Part shown: one piece after another, positions 12,410 through 21,859 of the stretch
How the letters are laid out: each line of letters begins with the position of its first letter
Position numbering within the stretch: position 1 is the stretch's first letter
From: Xanthostigma xanthostigma
Lineage: Eukaryota > Arthropoda > Insecta > Raphidioptera > Raphidiidae
Reading direction: 5' to 3'
Assembly: GCA_963575645.1 (NCBI GenBank)
Contig: OY754471.1
Location: 62,001 to 126,000 of the forward strand
Length of the DNA stretch: 64,000 bases
Translations under genes and position numbers: made by a program
Notes under the pieces: model-generated
What the model saw: the letters and a program-made list of their open reading frames with translations, nothing else
Told to the model about the DNA's origin: nothing
The model's database searches: none

Positions 12410-12630
12410 TCCCTCGATCCTCTGGATTTTTATTTTTGGTGTGACATAAAACGTATGGTATATCGTTACTGAAGTTAACACGGAGGAAGCGTTGCGAAAT
12501 TGCATAGTACTTGCAGCCGCTAAGGCAATCCGAGAACAGTCTGGTTTAGGTAGTGCATTTAGGGACTCTAGGCTTCAGTGAGCTCAACTATGTATTGAAA
12601 ATCCTAGAGAAAAAAAAACAGTTAAAATAA
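12410..12630 (+). pseudogene. Mariner-type transposase relic, C-terminal part
   Basis: Read from 12410, the frame gives SLDPLDFYFWCDIKRMVYRY. This matches the (S)PDLxPLDFFLWGxxKxxVY block around the last catalytic Asp of mariner-family transposases. After one frame change at about 12470, a second frame reads TEVNTEEALRNCIVLAAAKA, then IREQSGLG, FRDSRLQ and CIENP. This fits the usual tail VNTEEDLRxRIVxAxxxIR...CIE. The upstream catalytic domain and the TIRs are not recognisable. There is at least one frame change and one in-frame stop, so the copy is dead. Such transposases cut and paste DNA at TA sites in the nucleus. The relic is surrounded by ordinary AT-rich sequence. The family assignment is confident at the level of mariner-like DDE enzymes and not finer. 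Confidence 0.75.
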
Positions 12631-12659
12631 AATCAGTTTACAATGCATTTTAAATTATT

Positions 12660-13133
12660 ACTCTAATATGTATGTTTTTTTTTTTAATTTTTATGTCAAA
12701 AATTATCTCCTGTATTGAAGTCCATTCATTTTCTGGTTTTCAGCAAAATACTTGCCCTTACGCTTACCGTTGCACTGTTTTCTTTCGAGTACGGTCATTG
12801 TAAACATATTGTCTGTTAGCTTCTACTGACCCAGACAGTTCAGTTTTTTTCATAAAATTGTCAATTGTGGAACGTTTCTTCCGAAATGTATACGGCATTT
12901 TTTTCACGTTTAGAAGAACATTCCCCATTTAAGTAATAGTTAAGTTTTAAAATAAATACGCATTTTTCAATAGAAAATTAATCCATGATAATCAGGCCAC
13001 AACCAATCACCGTTTTTTCTTGGTATCTGTCACTATAGTACGACATTCAATGAAGTTTGGTATAAATGACGACCAATTTAAATCAGAAGCTCAAATTGGA
13101 ACATCTTTTAGATATCGGTATTAATATCAGTAT
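12660..13133. other. No feature recognised
   Basis: AT-rich, with no supportable frame or repeat. Confidence 0.4.
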
Positions 13134-13171
13134 TTTTCAGATGGAATGGTCCCGTCGGTCAATTTCCTAGA
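13134..13171 (+). repeat. Fragment resembling the right end of family B
   Basis: ATGGAATGGTCCCGTCGG followed by TCAATTTCCTAGAATT resembles the sequence at and just beyond the right end of B3 (29117-29155). It directly abuts repeat R1. Confidence 0.5.
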
Positions 13172-13414
13172 ATTGCACATACCGCTAAACTAGCGGTATG
13201 TGCTTTATTATCGCTTTGTGCATCAGAGCTGACTTTCGTTCAGATAAGAAGTTATATCTAAGTTAATTTCACACGAAATCCATTCAAAATGAAACTTTTT
13301 GAAAAGAGGAGATTCTGATCTATAAAACAGAACCATTTTTAAATCAATTCGAGTTCATAAATACTATTAAAATTGTAATTGAAAATCACAAACAGCAGTT
13401 GTCGGTTGGTCTGT

Positions 13415-13455
13415 ACGTATGTACGTACGTACGTACGTACGTACGTACGTATGTA
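13415..13455. repeat. (ACGT)n microsatellite
   Basis: An ACGT run with two ATGT interruptions, inside repeat R1. R2 holds a shorter version near 32604-32630. Confidence 0.9.
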
Positions 13456-13724
13456 CGTACGTCACGACTCTACAGATCGCAATTTTGGTCGGATCCCCTT
13501 GGGTTATATTTTATTCACTTTGTTTACTATCAGACCAGAACCCTATTTAAATTCACTAAAATGTGTTCAGTAGTTTAATTTTTATAAACAGTTTTTTTTG
13601 TATTATTTTTGACAGCTAATAGTTAAAATAAAAAAACAAAAATAATAAATACTCAATTAATGTAGTATGATACGTAAAATAACTGCTACACTTCTATACC
13701 ATAATAACGAAGGCGTTGGACGGC

Positions 13725-13797
13725 ATCGGTGTGGCCGAACGGTTAAAGCGTAAGTCTTGTAATCCCAAGGTGCCGGGTTCGATTCCCGCTGACATAA
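13725..13797 (+). ncRNA. tRNA-like core with Pol III A and B boxes
   Basis: TGGCCGAACGG (13732-13742) fits the A-box consensus TRGCNNARYGG exactly, and GGTTCGATTCC (13776-13786) is a perfect B box, 33 bp apart. The acceptor and anticodon stems do not pair and the T stem has a mismatch. It is therefore tRNA-derived and not a working tRNA gene. The loop contains CTTGTAA, as in threonine (UGU) tRNAs. It could still act as an internal Pol III promoter. Confidence 0.6.
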
Positions 13798-14792
13798 GAA
13801 GTTTTTTTATTTTTATATTCCATTTTATTCCACTTAATTCCACTTAATATTTATATATTATATATAATATATTTCTCATATATTTTTTTTTATTATTTTT
13901 TTTTTCATTTTATTTTTTTCATTTTAATTTTTTAATTGTTTTTTTTAATCTATTGCACATACCGCTAGTGTAGCGGTGGGATATTCTTGAAAAATAGTGT
14001 TTTGGGATATTTTGTTTTATTTTATTCCACTTGATATTAATTATATATTATATTATGTATAGTTCTTAATTTTTTTTATTTTTGCAAACTTAAAAAAAAT
14101 ATTTTTTCAATTTTTAATTATTTATTTCTTTAAATTTTTAAATCTTTTTAAATTTATTAAAAATATTTTTTAATTGTTATTTTTTTATCATACATGGAAA
14201 ACTTGCGGGATGTGCACTTTTGGTTTTGCCAACTATTTTTATCATTCTAACTTTACAAGCAGAGAATGGTTCTAATTTAGGTGAAAATCCACTTTTCAAA
14301 ATTTTACATTATTTTTCGTTTTGAGGTCCCCCGAATCCGAAAAACATATTTTTGAAAAACTCTGTGCGTCTGTTTGTCGGTTAGTCTGTGAGCACGATAC
14401 AGGTCAAACGGATGACCGGATTCAAACTAAATTTTGGGAGGATGTTTGGTATGCAAATATGAAGCGCCCTATTGTTTTGGGGGAAAATTGGCGCTACGCA
14501 GAAGAGATCTATGCTATGACGGTGTTTTTTTTTTATTATACCTTTAATAATGGTATACATTTCATAACGGCTTATTATTCTATTTATTTTTTTCAAGAAA
14601 GTTTCGTTAAATTTTTAACTTCCCGCTTTAAAAAAAAAAAAAAAAAAAATTTTTTTTTTTTCAAAAATCGGGAAGTTATTGGTTTCACCCCGATTTTCGA
14701 AAATCGAGTTTTCGCCAGATCTCGACGTTTTGGGGTCCTAGGAAGCTATTGAAACTATTTTGGCGATGATGTCCGTAGGGCTGTATGTATGG

Positions 14793-14794
<2 letters not shown>

Positions 14795-14840
<46 letters not shown>
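14795..14840. repeat. (GT)n microsatellite
   Basis: An uninterrupted GT run flanked by GTAT/ATGT repeats, inside insert T. Confidence 0.9.
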
Positions 14841-14841
<1 letters not shown>

Positions 14842-15059
14842 AACCTTTTATATCTTTTGAACGGAGTGTCCGACTGAAACGTGGTTTGCGGCATCTGACG
14901 TGATCTTGGTGAACTTAGACTTCCTGAAAATTTGAAACGATTCGGCCCAAAAAATTTTGAGAAATCTTAAAAAAACAAGTTTCAAAAATTTTTAAAAATT
15001 TGTTTTTGTAAAAAATTTTCTAAACTACTAAACCGATTAATTCCAAAAACTAATCAGCT

Positions 15060-15620
15060 CTTCTCCTTAACAAACTGCGTCGATTTCCGCAAACCGCATC
15101 AAAATCGGTTCATTTGTTCACGAGAAACCGTGAACGAAAAAATCGTAAAAAAGTGTTTTTTTAAAATGACTCTTAAAATTGTTATCAGATTGATTTTTTT
15201 GTAATAAATTACTTTCTTAAGCTAAAAAAACTGCGTCGATCGCCGCAAACCATATCAAAATTGGTTCATTTGTTCATGAGATAACGTGAACGAAAAATTA
15301 GGAAAAAAGTAATTTTTTAAAATTACTCGTAAAATTCTTATCAAATCGATTTTTTTGTAATAATTTACTTTCTTAGGTTAAAAAAACTGCGTCGATTGCA
15401 GCAAACCGCATCAAAATCGGCTCATTTGTTCACGAGATATCGTGAACGAAAAATTTTTAAAAAGTGTTTTTTTTTAAATTTCTCGTAAAATTCCTATGAG
15501 ATCGATTTTTCTGTATAAAATTACTTTTTAAGGTTAAAAAATTGCGTCGACTGCCGCAAATCGCATCAAAATCGCTTCATTTGTTCATGAGATATCGTGA
15601 ACGAAAATTTCGTAACAAAG
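15060..15620. repeat. Four tandem units of about 156 bp
   Basis: The anchor ACTGCGTCGAT (or ATTGCGTCGAC) starts at 15074, 15230, 15386 and 15541, so the spacing is 156, 156 and 155. Each unit continues GCAAACCGCATCAAAATCGG, TTCATTTGTTCA(C/T)GAGA and CGTGAACGAAAA. The units have diverged in the A/T-rich parts. Confidence 0.9.
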
Positions 15621-16212
15621 TGTTTTTTTTTTGAGCTCGAAGAGCTAAAAAATAAACTTCTTGCTATATTTGACATATTTTTGAGCGTTTTGAACTCGAA
15701 AATAGCGGGAAGTTACAGGGATGGCCTGCAGGGTCAAACTACTTTTCAAATTTTTTTTCTAAACTTTATAGTTTTGGAAATATTTTGAAAATAAAAAAAA
15801 TCAGCTGTTCTTTTGTTTTGTAGATCTGTCAGAAATTTGATTATTTTTTACATGACGTGGAACATATTATGTAGGTAACCATGGCAACGAATAGCAAATA
15901 TCATATTGAATACTAGCCATTACCCGCGTCACCTCACGCAATATCAGAATTTATTATACTGTATCAAATGTCAATATTTTTAAACTTGAAATCGCCCAAT
16001 TGGTTGAAATTTTTTCTGTAAATGTAAAAACAAAAGTACAATCGAAATCTTATAATACCTGCTAAATTAGATTTACGTTTAGAAGAAGAAAAGAAAAATG
16101 CATTGACTTTAAAAATCATAATAATTCTGTAGGCTCTTTCAAGTTTCAATTTAAAAGTTACTAAAAGTATTAACACGTTCAAAGCTTTGTTACAATATTT
16201 GAAAAAAATTGG

Positions 16213-16401
16213 TTGTCTGTAAAGTCGGTTTACGAACGATAGTTTTACGTGATAACGTATTCCGCTCGAATATCATATTTAATAATACATAAACTAAATT
16301 TTAGTAGCTGTCAGGCGGAACGTGACACATTTCGGAACGTGACACTTTTTCGTGCATGCAGCCGGTGTTTCATCAATTTATAAGACGTTATCACGTCAAA
16401 A
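16213..16401 (+). mobile_element. Family C MITE, copy C1
   Basis: It runs from TTGTCTGTAAAGTCGGTTTA to ACGTTATCACGTCAAAAA. Near the ends TTTTACGTGATAACGTATT and, reversed, TTTTGACGTGATAACGTCTT form imperfect inverted repeats. An inner doublet of GGAACGTGACAC is present. Copies C2 (17109-17260) and C3 (56572-56862) share the layout. Confidence 0.8.
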
Positions 16402-16985
16402 ATAAAGATAAATTCATCACTTCATGATTTTTCTAGAGATTAATTCGTAATTGGAGGCTCAATTATTCTCATCTCGTGTATACATTTCCCATTATTATTA
16501 ATGAGTCAGTGAGATAAAATCAATAGTTTGATTGTTGAATTCAATGTCGCGGCCAAGATAGAAAGTTCCCTCGCAGCGCCATGCAGTCTACAATGGTTAG
16601 GGTTAAACATTGTACATGTTTGTTTTTATCAACGCGTATCTTTCTCACTCACGCAGTTGCAACATTCATTTATTTATAATTTATATGTGTAAGGAATAAA
16701 CAGCCTCATTATCTTTATTTGTCTTACACAATTTCATTGAAACAAATTACACATTCTGTCATTTCATAGTCAATATAATGCATTCTGTATAAATTAACGA
16801 TTTTCTCGTCTATTTTTGTTTCATTTCCGTTTTGTTTTTTCGTATTTGCATCATTTAATGAAAAGACACTGTTCATATTATTTTGTAGTAATTTATTTTA
16901 TTTATTTATAAAACATCGCAGAGTGTTTTTCAGCTGTTTTATTTTTTATGCACTTGCATTATCTGTATGCAGTATCACTTGCACA
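16402..16985. other. No feature recognised
   Basis: AT-rich, with nothing supportable. Confidence 0.4.
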
Positions 16986-16986
16986 A

Positions 16987-17100
16987 TCAGGGCCGACTTA
17001 TCCATTGTGTGCAATGCCCCTAGAGCAGGGGTATCAGACTGATTTTTCAAAAGAGCTATTTATACGATTTAGGGTGTGTTAGTGGGTCAGACTCTAAATT
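16987..17100 (+). mobile_element. Two possible hAT end fragments
   Basis: CAGGGCCGACTTATCC (16987) and CAGGGGTATCAGACTGA (17023) both look like left ends of hAT elements, which commonly start CAGGG. No matching right ends or 8-bp duplications were found, so these are fragments at best. Confidence 0.3.
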
Positions 17101-17108
17101 AAAAATGG

Positions 17109-17260
17109 TTGTCTGTAAAGTCGGTTTACGGACGATAGTTTTACGTGATAACGTATTCCGCTCGAAGGTCAGGCGGAACGTGACACATTTCGGAACGTGA
17201 CACTTTTTCGTGCATGCAGCCGGTGTTTCATCAATTTATAAGACGTTATCACGTCAAAAA
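17109..17260 (+). mobile_element. Family C MITE, copy C2
   Basis: It is nearly identical to C1 but lacks the inner stretch containing AATATCATATTTAATAATAC, so it is a shorter deletion form. It lies less than 1 kb from C1 in the same orientation. Confidence 0.8.
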
Positions 17261-17325
17261 CTAAAACACATACTAAATTGAAATCTTTATTTATTTAGTT
17301 TATATCAATTTTCATATAAAGGTAA

Positions 17326-17385
17326 TAAAAACCGGTCAAGTGTGAGTCGGACTCGCACAAGAAGTTTTCCGTACACTATGTATAC
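17326..17385 (+). repeat. Fragment of the GTGAGTCGGACTCGC repeat
   Basis: ACCGGTCAAGTGTGAGTCGG then ACTCGCACAAGAAG and TTCCGTAC match a phrase that is very common in lepidopteran genomes. The recognition is from memory. Its probable 3' portion appears near 40927. Confidence 0.6.
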
Positions 17386-17539
17386 TATTTAAATACTTTT
17401 GTAAAAGAAACAAGAGAGGCGCTATAACAATATGTAACCAGTGGGAGTATGCAGTTAATTCAAGAATTTCAAGGCGTGAAATTTGACATAATACATCCCG
17501 GCGTTTTTATATTATAAACACTTTTTTTACAAAAATTTC

Positions 17540-18110
17540 TTGTGGAATAAAATAATATAAAGTTATGAAAAATATACCATTATATCAAAAAACCGCGTTA
17601 TAACAAATATCTCTGTTGCGCATACGCCGATTTCCCCCAAAAAAATTACAAAACTTTAGAATAATAAACCATTATGAAAAATATACCATAATTATATAAA
17701 AACAATGTTATAGCACATATCTCTTCTGCGCATGAGCCGCCTTTCCCCCTAAAAACTTAAAAAAAGTTTCTATTAAAATTTAATAATAAACCATTATGAA
17801 AAATATAAAATTATTATATAAAACGACGTTATTGCATATATTTCTTTTGCATGTGCGCCAATTTTCCCCCCAAAAGATTAGAAAACTTTTGTAAACATAG
17901 ATAGAATAATAAACCGTTATGAAAAATATACCGTTATTATCTAAAAAACAACCTTATAGTATATATTTCTTCTACGCATGCGCCAATTTTTCTCATAAAT
18001 TTATTTTACAAAACTCCTGTAATACAAAATAATAAACCGTTATGAAAAGTATACCAATATTGTATAAAAACCAAATTATAATATATATTTCTTTTGCGCT
18101 TACGCAAACC
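17540..18110 (-). repeat. Five-unit tandem array derived from family B
   Basis: TTATGAAAAATATACC or a close variant starts at 17563, 17672, 17794, 17917 and 18040, giving spacings of 109, 122, 123 and 123. Each unit continues with GTTATA, ATATCTCTTCTGCGCATG and TTTTCCCCC. The same order on the opposite strand makes up the middle of B3 (about 28740-28860), so the array is a tandem amplification of a piece of that transposon. Confidence 0.85.
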
Positions 18111-18139
18111 TTTCCTACCTTTAATTTATTAGAATGATA

Positions 18140-19411
18140 TAGTGATATATAATAAGCCGCATCCAGATCGTTCCGGTATGTGTATACAAGATGAATCAAT
18201 AACTTTTTTAAGTCGGTTAGATATTAAATTTATAATTTCTTTGTCATACTCCCTTCATAATAACCGCCTTTCTCTTCATTTGCAGTATATTTTCAACATA
18301 TTTGACATTTCGATATAAATATCGTGCGCAGTAATATTAATATGACTCGTGTGACTGTTAAAACTTGCTATATCTGGTTTCAACATATACCACTTACTGG
18401 TCTGTAACATTACTCGTATATTATATGTACCTTAATTACGCCACTAGATATACAATCGGCTATTATCAATAGGTATAGTATACATTGTTAATATAATTTA
18501 TTGTGATGAAACAACATTTCTTCGACTGTTTCCAAGTTTCTTTTCTAAACATTAACGGAGATGGTGAAACGGCCCTGTGTACTGCTACCAGAGTTATTAC
18601 ATAAAGATGATCTTTTGTTATACAGCGTGTTATTGTTTTTGTTGTTTTTAGACAGAGGCATAATTCAACAGCTGGGCTGAGAGTTCTCTCCCATATCTTT
18701 TATCTTTGTGCAGATGAACTTAAATCGGAATGTGTAGCATTGTTTTGTTTTATTTGTTTATTTATGAGTTATGCACTTATTCGTTGTAAATCTTGCAGAA
18801 GAATTTTCAACATATTTTTATTTTTTATATTTATAATAGTCTGCATCTGCGACTTGACTTGCATTAACGTCGGTTTTGATAGAAATTTCATTTTAACCCG
18901 ATCGTCACCACAAGTATACGTACCATAATATATTATATAGTTTATGTTTAATTACCCGCTGATAGGCTATCTACTTTTATCAAAATCATTCAGCTGTTCT
19001 CAAATAATTCTGAAATAAAAGACCGCTCACACTTGTCAAGCATAAACCTGCACAACCAGTACAGCACAAACTTGCAACCTACACAATAACCCAGCCAATT
19101 TTAGTATGCAAGTTTCGTAATGTGCAAGTAGTTTTATACATGCAGATAAATTAAATAAAACAATTAATCACTAGCATACCTAGATCTGTCCAGCACGGCT
19201 AGACAGAAATTACAGGCGACCGACCGACTGACTGGCGGTTGCTGGTTACAGACACTGGTCTAATGTGACAATTAATTATTACTATTGTGGTAAAAATTAA
19301 AAAATTAGAGCTTCCAGGGGTTGCAGTAGGCACCCTATGATGACATGAAAATACTTTTTGAGACTGTCATTTTGACGTCAATTTTATTTATGTAGTCGAT
19401 GACATAATAGT
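18140..19411. other. No feature recognised
   Basis: Short frames only (for example 18740-18928), with no domain. A mildly C-rich patch at 19015-19090 has no recognisable identity. Confidence 0.4.
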
Positions 19412-20110
19412 ATGGTTACAGAAATGGTCAAGGAACACTGAGTGCAAGAAACGCTCTCTTTCGTGTAGTCTGAGCCCCCCTCTACAAATTCGATTGGCAG
19501 AGACTGTCAGTATAAAAGATAAATTAAAAAAAAAATAACAACTTCAGTGAGTTATACCGAGCTCAAACGGTTCGTCTTCCCGAGGCAAAAGCGCGTCATG
19601 TTTGCGGAAAGTTTAACATGGTATTCAGGTGAAGCATTAATGACAAGTACATAAAATTGGTAGATTGTGGTCTAGCAGTAACAAAATTGGCAGATAATAT
19701 TTTTTACAAACTTTTTCGGTACTAATAGAAAGCCTGGTAAGAACTTCTGCCACCGCGCGAGGGCTTTGCGAATTTTTGCCTGTGCGAATTTTCAAGAATC
19801 AGCGAAAGGAAGTGAAGTCACTTGGAGCCATGAAAATTTTTTCTCGTATTCCGGACCACCGAATCAACCATTATATCAAGTTTCAACTTTAAATTCAATG
19901 TTTTATTTTTTTAAATCTTTGACTTTTTGACAGTCATTCTGCAGGGGTAAATTGGCAGAAAATATCTTTTCTGCAACTAAGAGGTCTCCCAGATGCTGTT
20001 CTGTCATTTTCTGCCATTTTGTAAAGGAATTTTGAATTTGTAGAGAGGGGCTCAGACTACACGAAAGAGAGCGTTTCTGCTAAGTGCTCCTTGATCATTT
20101 CTGTCACCAT
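19412..20110. mobile_element. Long-TIR DNA element, copy D1
   Basis: The left end ATGGTTACAGAAATGGTCAA and the right end, read in reverse, ATGGTGACAGAAATGATCAA begin inverted repeats of about 75 bp. These continue through AAACGCTCTCTTTCGTGTAG and TCTGAGCCCC. The interior is non-coding, with frequent TTGGCAGA and TTCTGCCA phrases. No clear target duplication was found and the superfamily is unknown. Confidence 0.8.
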
Positions 20111-20113
20111 CTC

Positions 20114-21170
20114 TTTTACTATGAGTGACGGGAATGATATAAAAAATTATGAATATGTACTTAATATGAAAAATGCAAATTATATCCCAAGTAGTAACTA
20201 ATGGGTGGTATAGACATATTTGGCGTGTCATCAATGCTGCTATTCGTATTTTAAGTAATATAAGCAAAAATATTTTGTTTCCAACATTTATTATAAGTGT
20301 AAAACAGATTGCTGGCATATACACAATATGACATTTAATTGCTGACTTATATTACGCATTTCCCGGATTATGTATCAGTTTCAAATTTGTAAGATGATCG
20401 TCATATTTTAAATACTGCACTCTGTATTATATTAGAAACAACAAATTTGTATTCACACGTTTGAATATTTTAATCTGACATTATTAAATTAAGCAACTCA
20501 TCTAGTCAAATTAACCAAGATTTTTTTTTGTATAAAATCTTTTCAAGTTGTGATAAAATAATAATAATTAAAATTATAAGACATTACCTTTCAGGACATT
20601 TCAACATGTTGACAGATTAATATATAAATATCAAAACTCATACTGATTTCGATTCTTTCAAAGATTCCACATTATTCAATACAGTATATCACCAGGCGAG
20701 ATCGGCGCTGTCGCTCAGAATTCAATTTGGATTCAATTTTTTTCAGGAAACCGTACTAATTATGAAAATTCGTTGCTAGGCGATAACCTGGTCTAATATC
20801 GTTAAATTTTAAAAAGAAATGTTCAAAACTTTTTTCGTAAAATTGATATTTTTATTGTTATACATAAGATTAAAAAATTATGTATTATCAAAACTAAATT
20901 GCCGAGGAAAAAAGTGTGTTTAGTATAGTACTTCAGTTTAAAAAGTGCTGTCACTACTGTGTTTGTTATACAAAAGTGTAACCGTGGATTATATACCTAA
21001 CGTGCATTTTTCAGTGTAAATACTGAATTATCTACAATCTACACTACACTAATATACCAAACAACTATTTTTTCACCTCATTCGTGTGTGAAACTATAAT
21101 ATGTGTCAAATACGCGGATATAATTTGTATGGACTAGATTTAGGACAGACTGGTAGGGACCCACAAATTA
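20114..21170. other. No feature recognised
   Basis: AT-rich. The 90-residue frame at 20052-20324 partly overlaps the D1 end and is not a gene. Confidence 0.4.
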
Positions 21171-21174
21171 TTAT

Positions 21175-21853
21175 TATTATTGTTGAAACTTGACGGAATG
21201 GCTGGTTCGGTGATCCGGAATACGAGAAAATATTTCATGGCTCCAAGTGACCTCACTTCCTTTCGATGATTCTTCAAAATTTGCACAGGCAAAAATTCGC
21301 AAAGTCCTCGCGCGGTGGCAGAAACTCTTATACCAGGCTTTCTATTAGTACCCAAAATGTTTGTAAAAAATATTATCTACCAATTTGGTCACTGCTAGAC
21401 TACAATCTACCAATTTAATGTACTTGTCATTAATGCTTTACCTGATGACGCGTTTTTGCAAGGTCGATTTTGACAGAAAATTGTACCTCGGGATTCTCTG
21501 CAAGAAGACGAATCATTTGAGATCGGTTTTACTCACCGAGCTTTTTTTCTTTTTAATTTATTTATTATATATTTTTTTGTTTATATTTATTATACTGACA
21601 GTCTCTGCACGGGGTAAATTGGCAGAAAATAATTTTCCTACAACTAGGAGGTCTCTCAGATACTGCTCAGTCATTTTCTGCCATTTCGTAGAGGACTTTT
21701 GAATTTCGCCGTTTTTTTTTCAAGCGCTTCAGCGGCGTACCGCAACGCGCTAGACCCCTACTCCATCAAGCAGATTTGTAAAGAGGGCCTCAGACTACAC
21801 GAAAGAGGGCGTTTTTGCCACCCAGTGTTCCTTGACCATTTCTGGCTCCATCT
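21175..21853. mobile_element. Rearranged element, copy D2
   Basis: The stretch 21182-21608 matches the left interior of D1 in reverse (AATACGAGAAAATATTTCAT, CGCAAAGTCCTCGCGCGGTGG, ACAATCTACCAATTTAATG). The stretch from 21612 matches the right half of D1 in direct order and ends with the right TIR at 21853. The left TIR is absent. D2 is therefore an internally inverted and truncated relative of D1. Confidence 0.75.
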
Positions 21854-21859
21854 CTAACT

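Larger units (their letters stand above)
13172..14236 (+). mobile_element. Repeat R, copy R1 (about 1 kb, tRNA-like core)
   Basis: This copy is nearly colinear with R2 (31494-32870, minus). It opens with a hairpin, GCACATACCGC...GCGGTATGTGC (13177-13203), carries an ACGT microsatellite (about 13415-13455) and a Pol III-like core at 13725-13797, and closes with TGGAAAACTTGCGGGATGTG. Both ends carry a form of TGCACATxCCGC, one in each direction. A second, degenerate hairpin copy lies at 13972-13998, in a stretch that R2 lacks. There is no protein-coding capacity and the class is unknown. Confidence 0.7.
14618..15757 (+). mobile_element. Insert T with a satellite-like interior
   Basis: It begins with AACTTCCCGC, and a reversed GCGGGAAGTT occurs near its right side (15705-15714). 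A further short stretch up to about 15757 is also absent from B1 and B3, so the right border is uncertain. Near the left end a hairpin pairs AACTTCCCGC with CGGGAAGTT (14670-14679) across a poly-A/poly-T. The interior holds a GT microsatellite and a tandem array. No transposase was found. Confidence 0.6.
14240..16012 (+). mobile_element. Family B element, copy B2, split by insert T
   Basis: The left part (14240-14615) and right part (15758-16012) match B3 in order: TCATTCTAAC, TTTTGAGGTCCCCCGAATCC, AAACGGATGACCGGATT, then after the insert TTTGGAAATATTTTGAAAA, GACGTGGAACATATTATG, ACTAGCCATTACCCGCG and AATGTCAATATTTTT. The 143-residue frame at 14321-14752 is an artefact of this repeat. Insert T occupies about 1.1 kb in the middle. 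Confidence 0.75.

Noticed and set aside
13725-13797. Functional tRNA-Thr gene
   Set aside because: The A and B boxes are perfect and the loop reads CTTGTAA, but the acceptor and anticodon stems do not pair. It is part of a repeated element.
14321-14752. 143-residue plus-strand frame
   Set aside because: It lies across family B and insert T with a poly-A/poly-T tract giving KKKK/FFFF runs. The same sequence occurs as non-coding repeat at 28.6 kb.
15060-15620. CRISPR-like array
   Set aside because: The regular 156-bp spacing is due to whole-unit tandem duplication. There are no short identical repeats with unique spacers, and the genome is eukaryotic.
14616-15715. TA target duplication proving that T is a Tc1/mariner element
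   Set aside because: TA flanks ACTTCCCGC and GCGGGAAGT, but about 43 further bases to the right are also missing from B1 and B3, so those are probably not the true borders.
16987-17100. Complete hAT elements
   Set aside because: Only CAGGG-type left ends are visible, with no right end and no 8-bp duplication.
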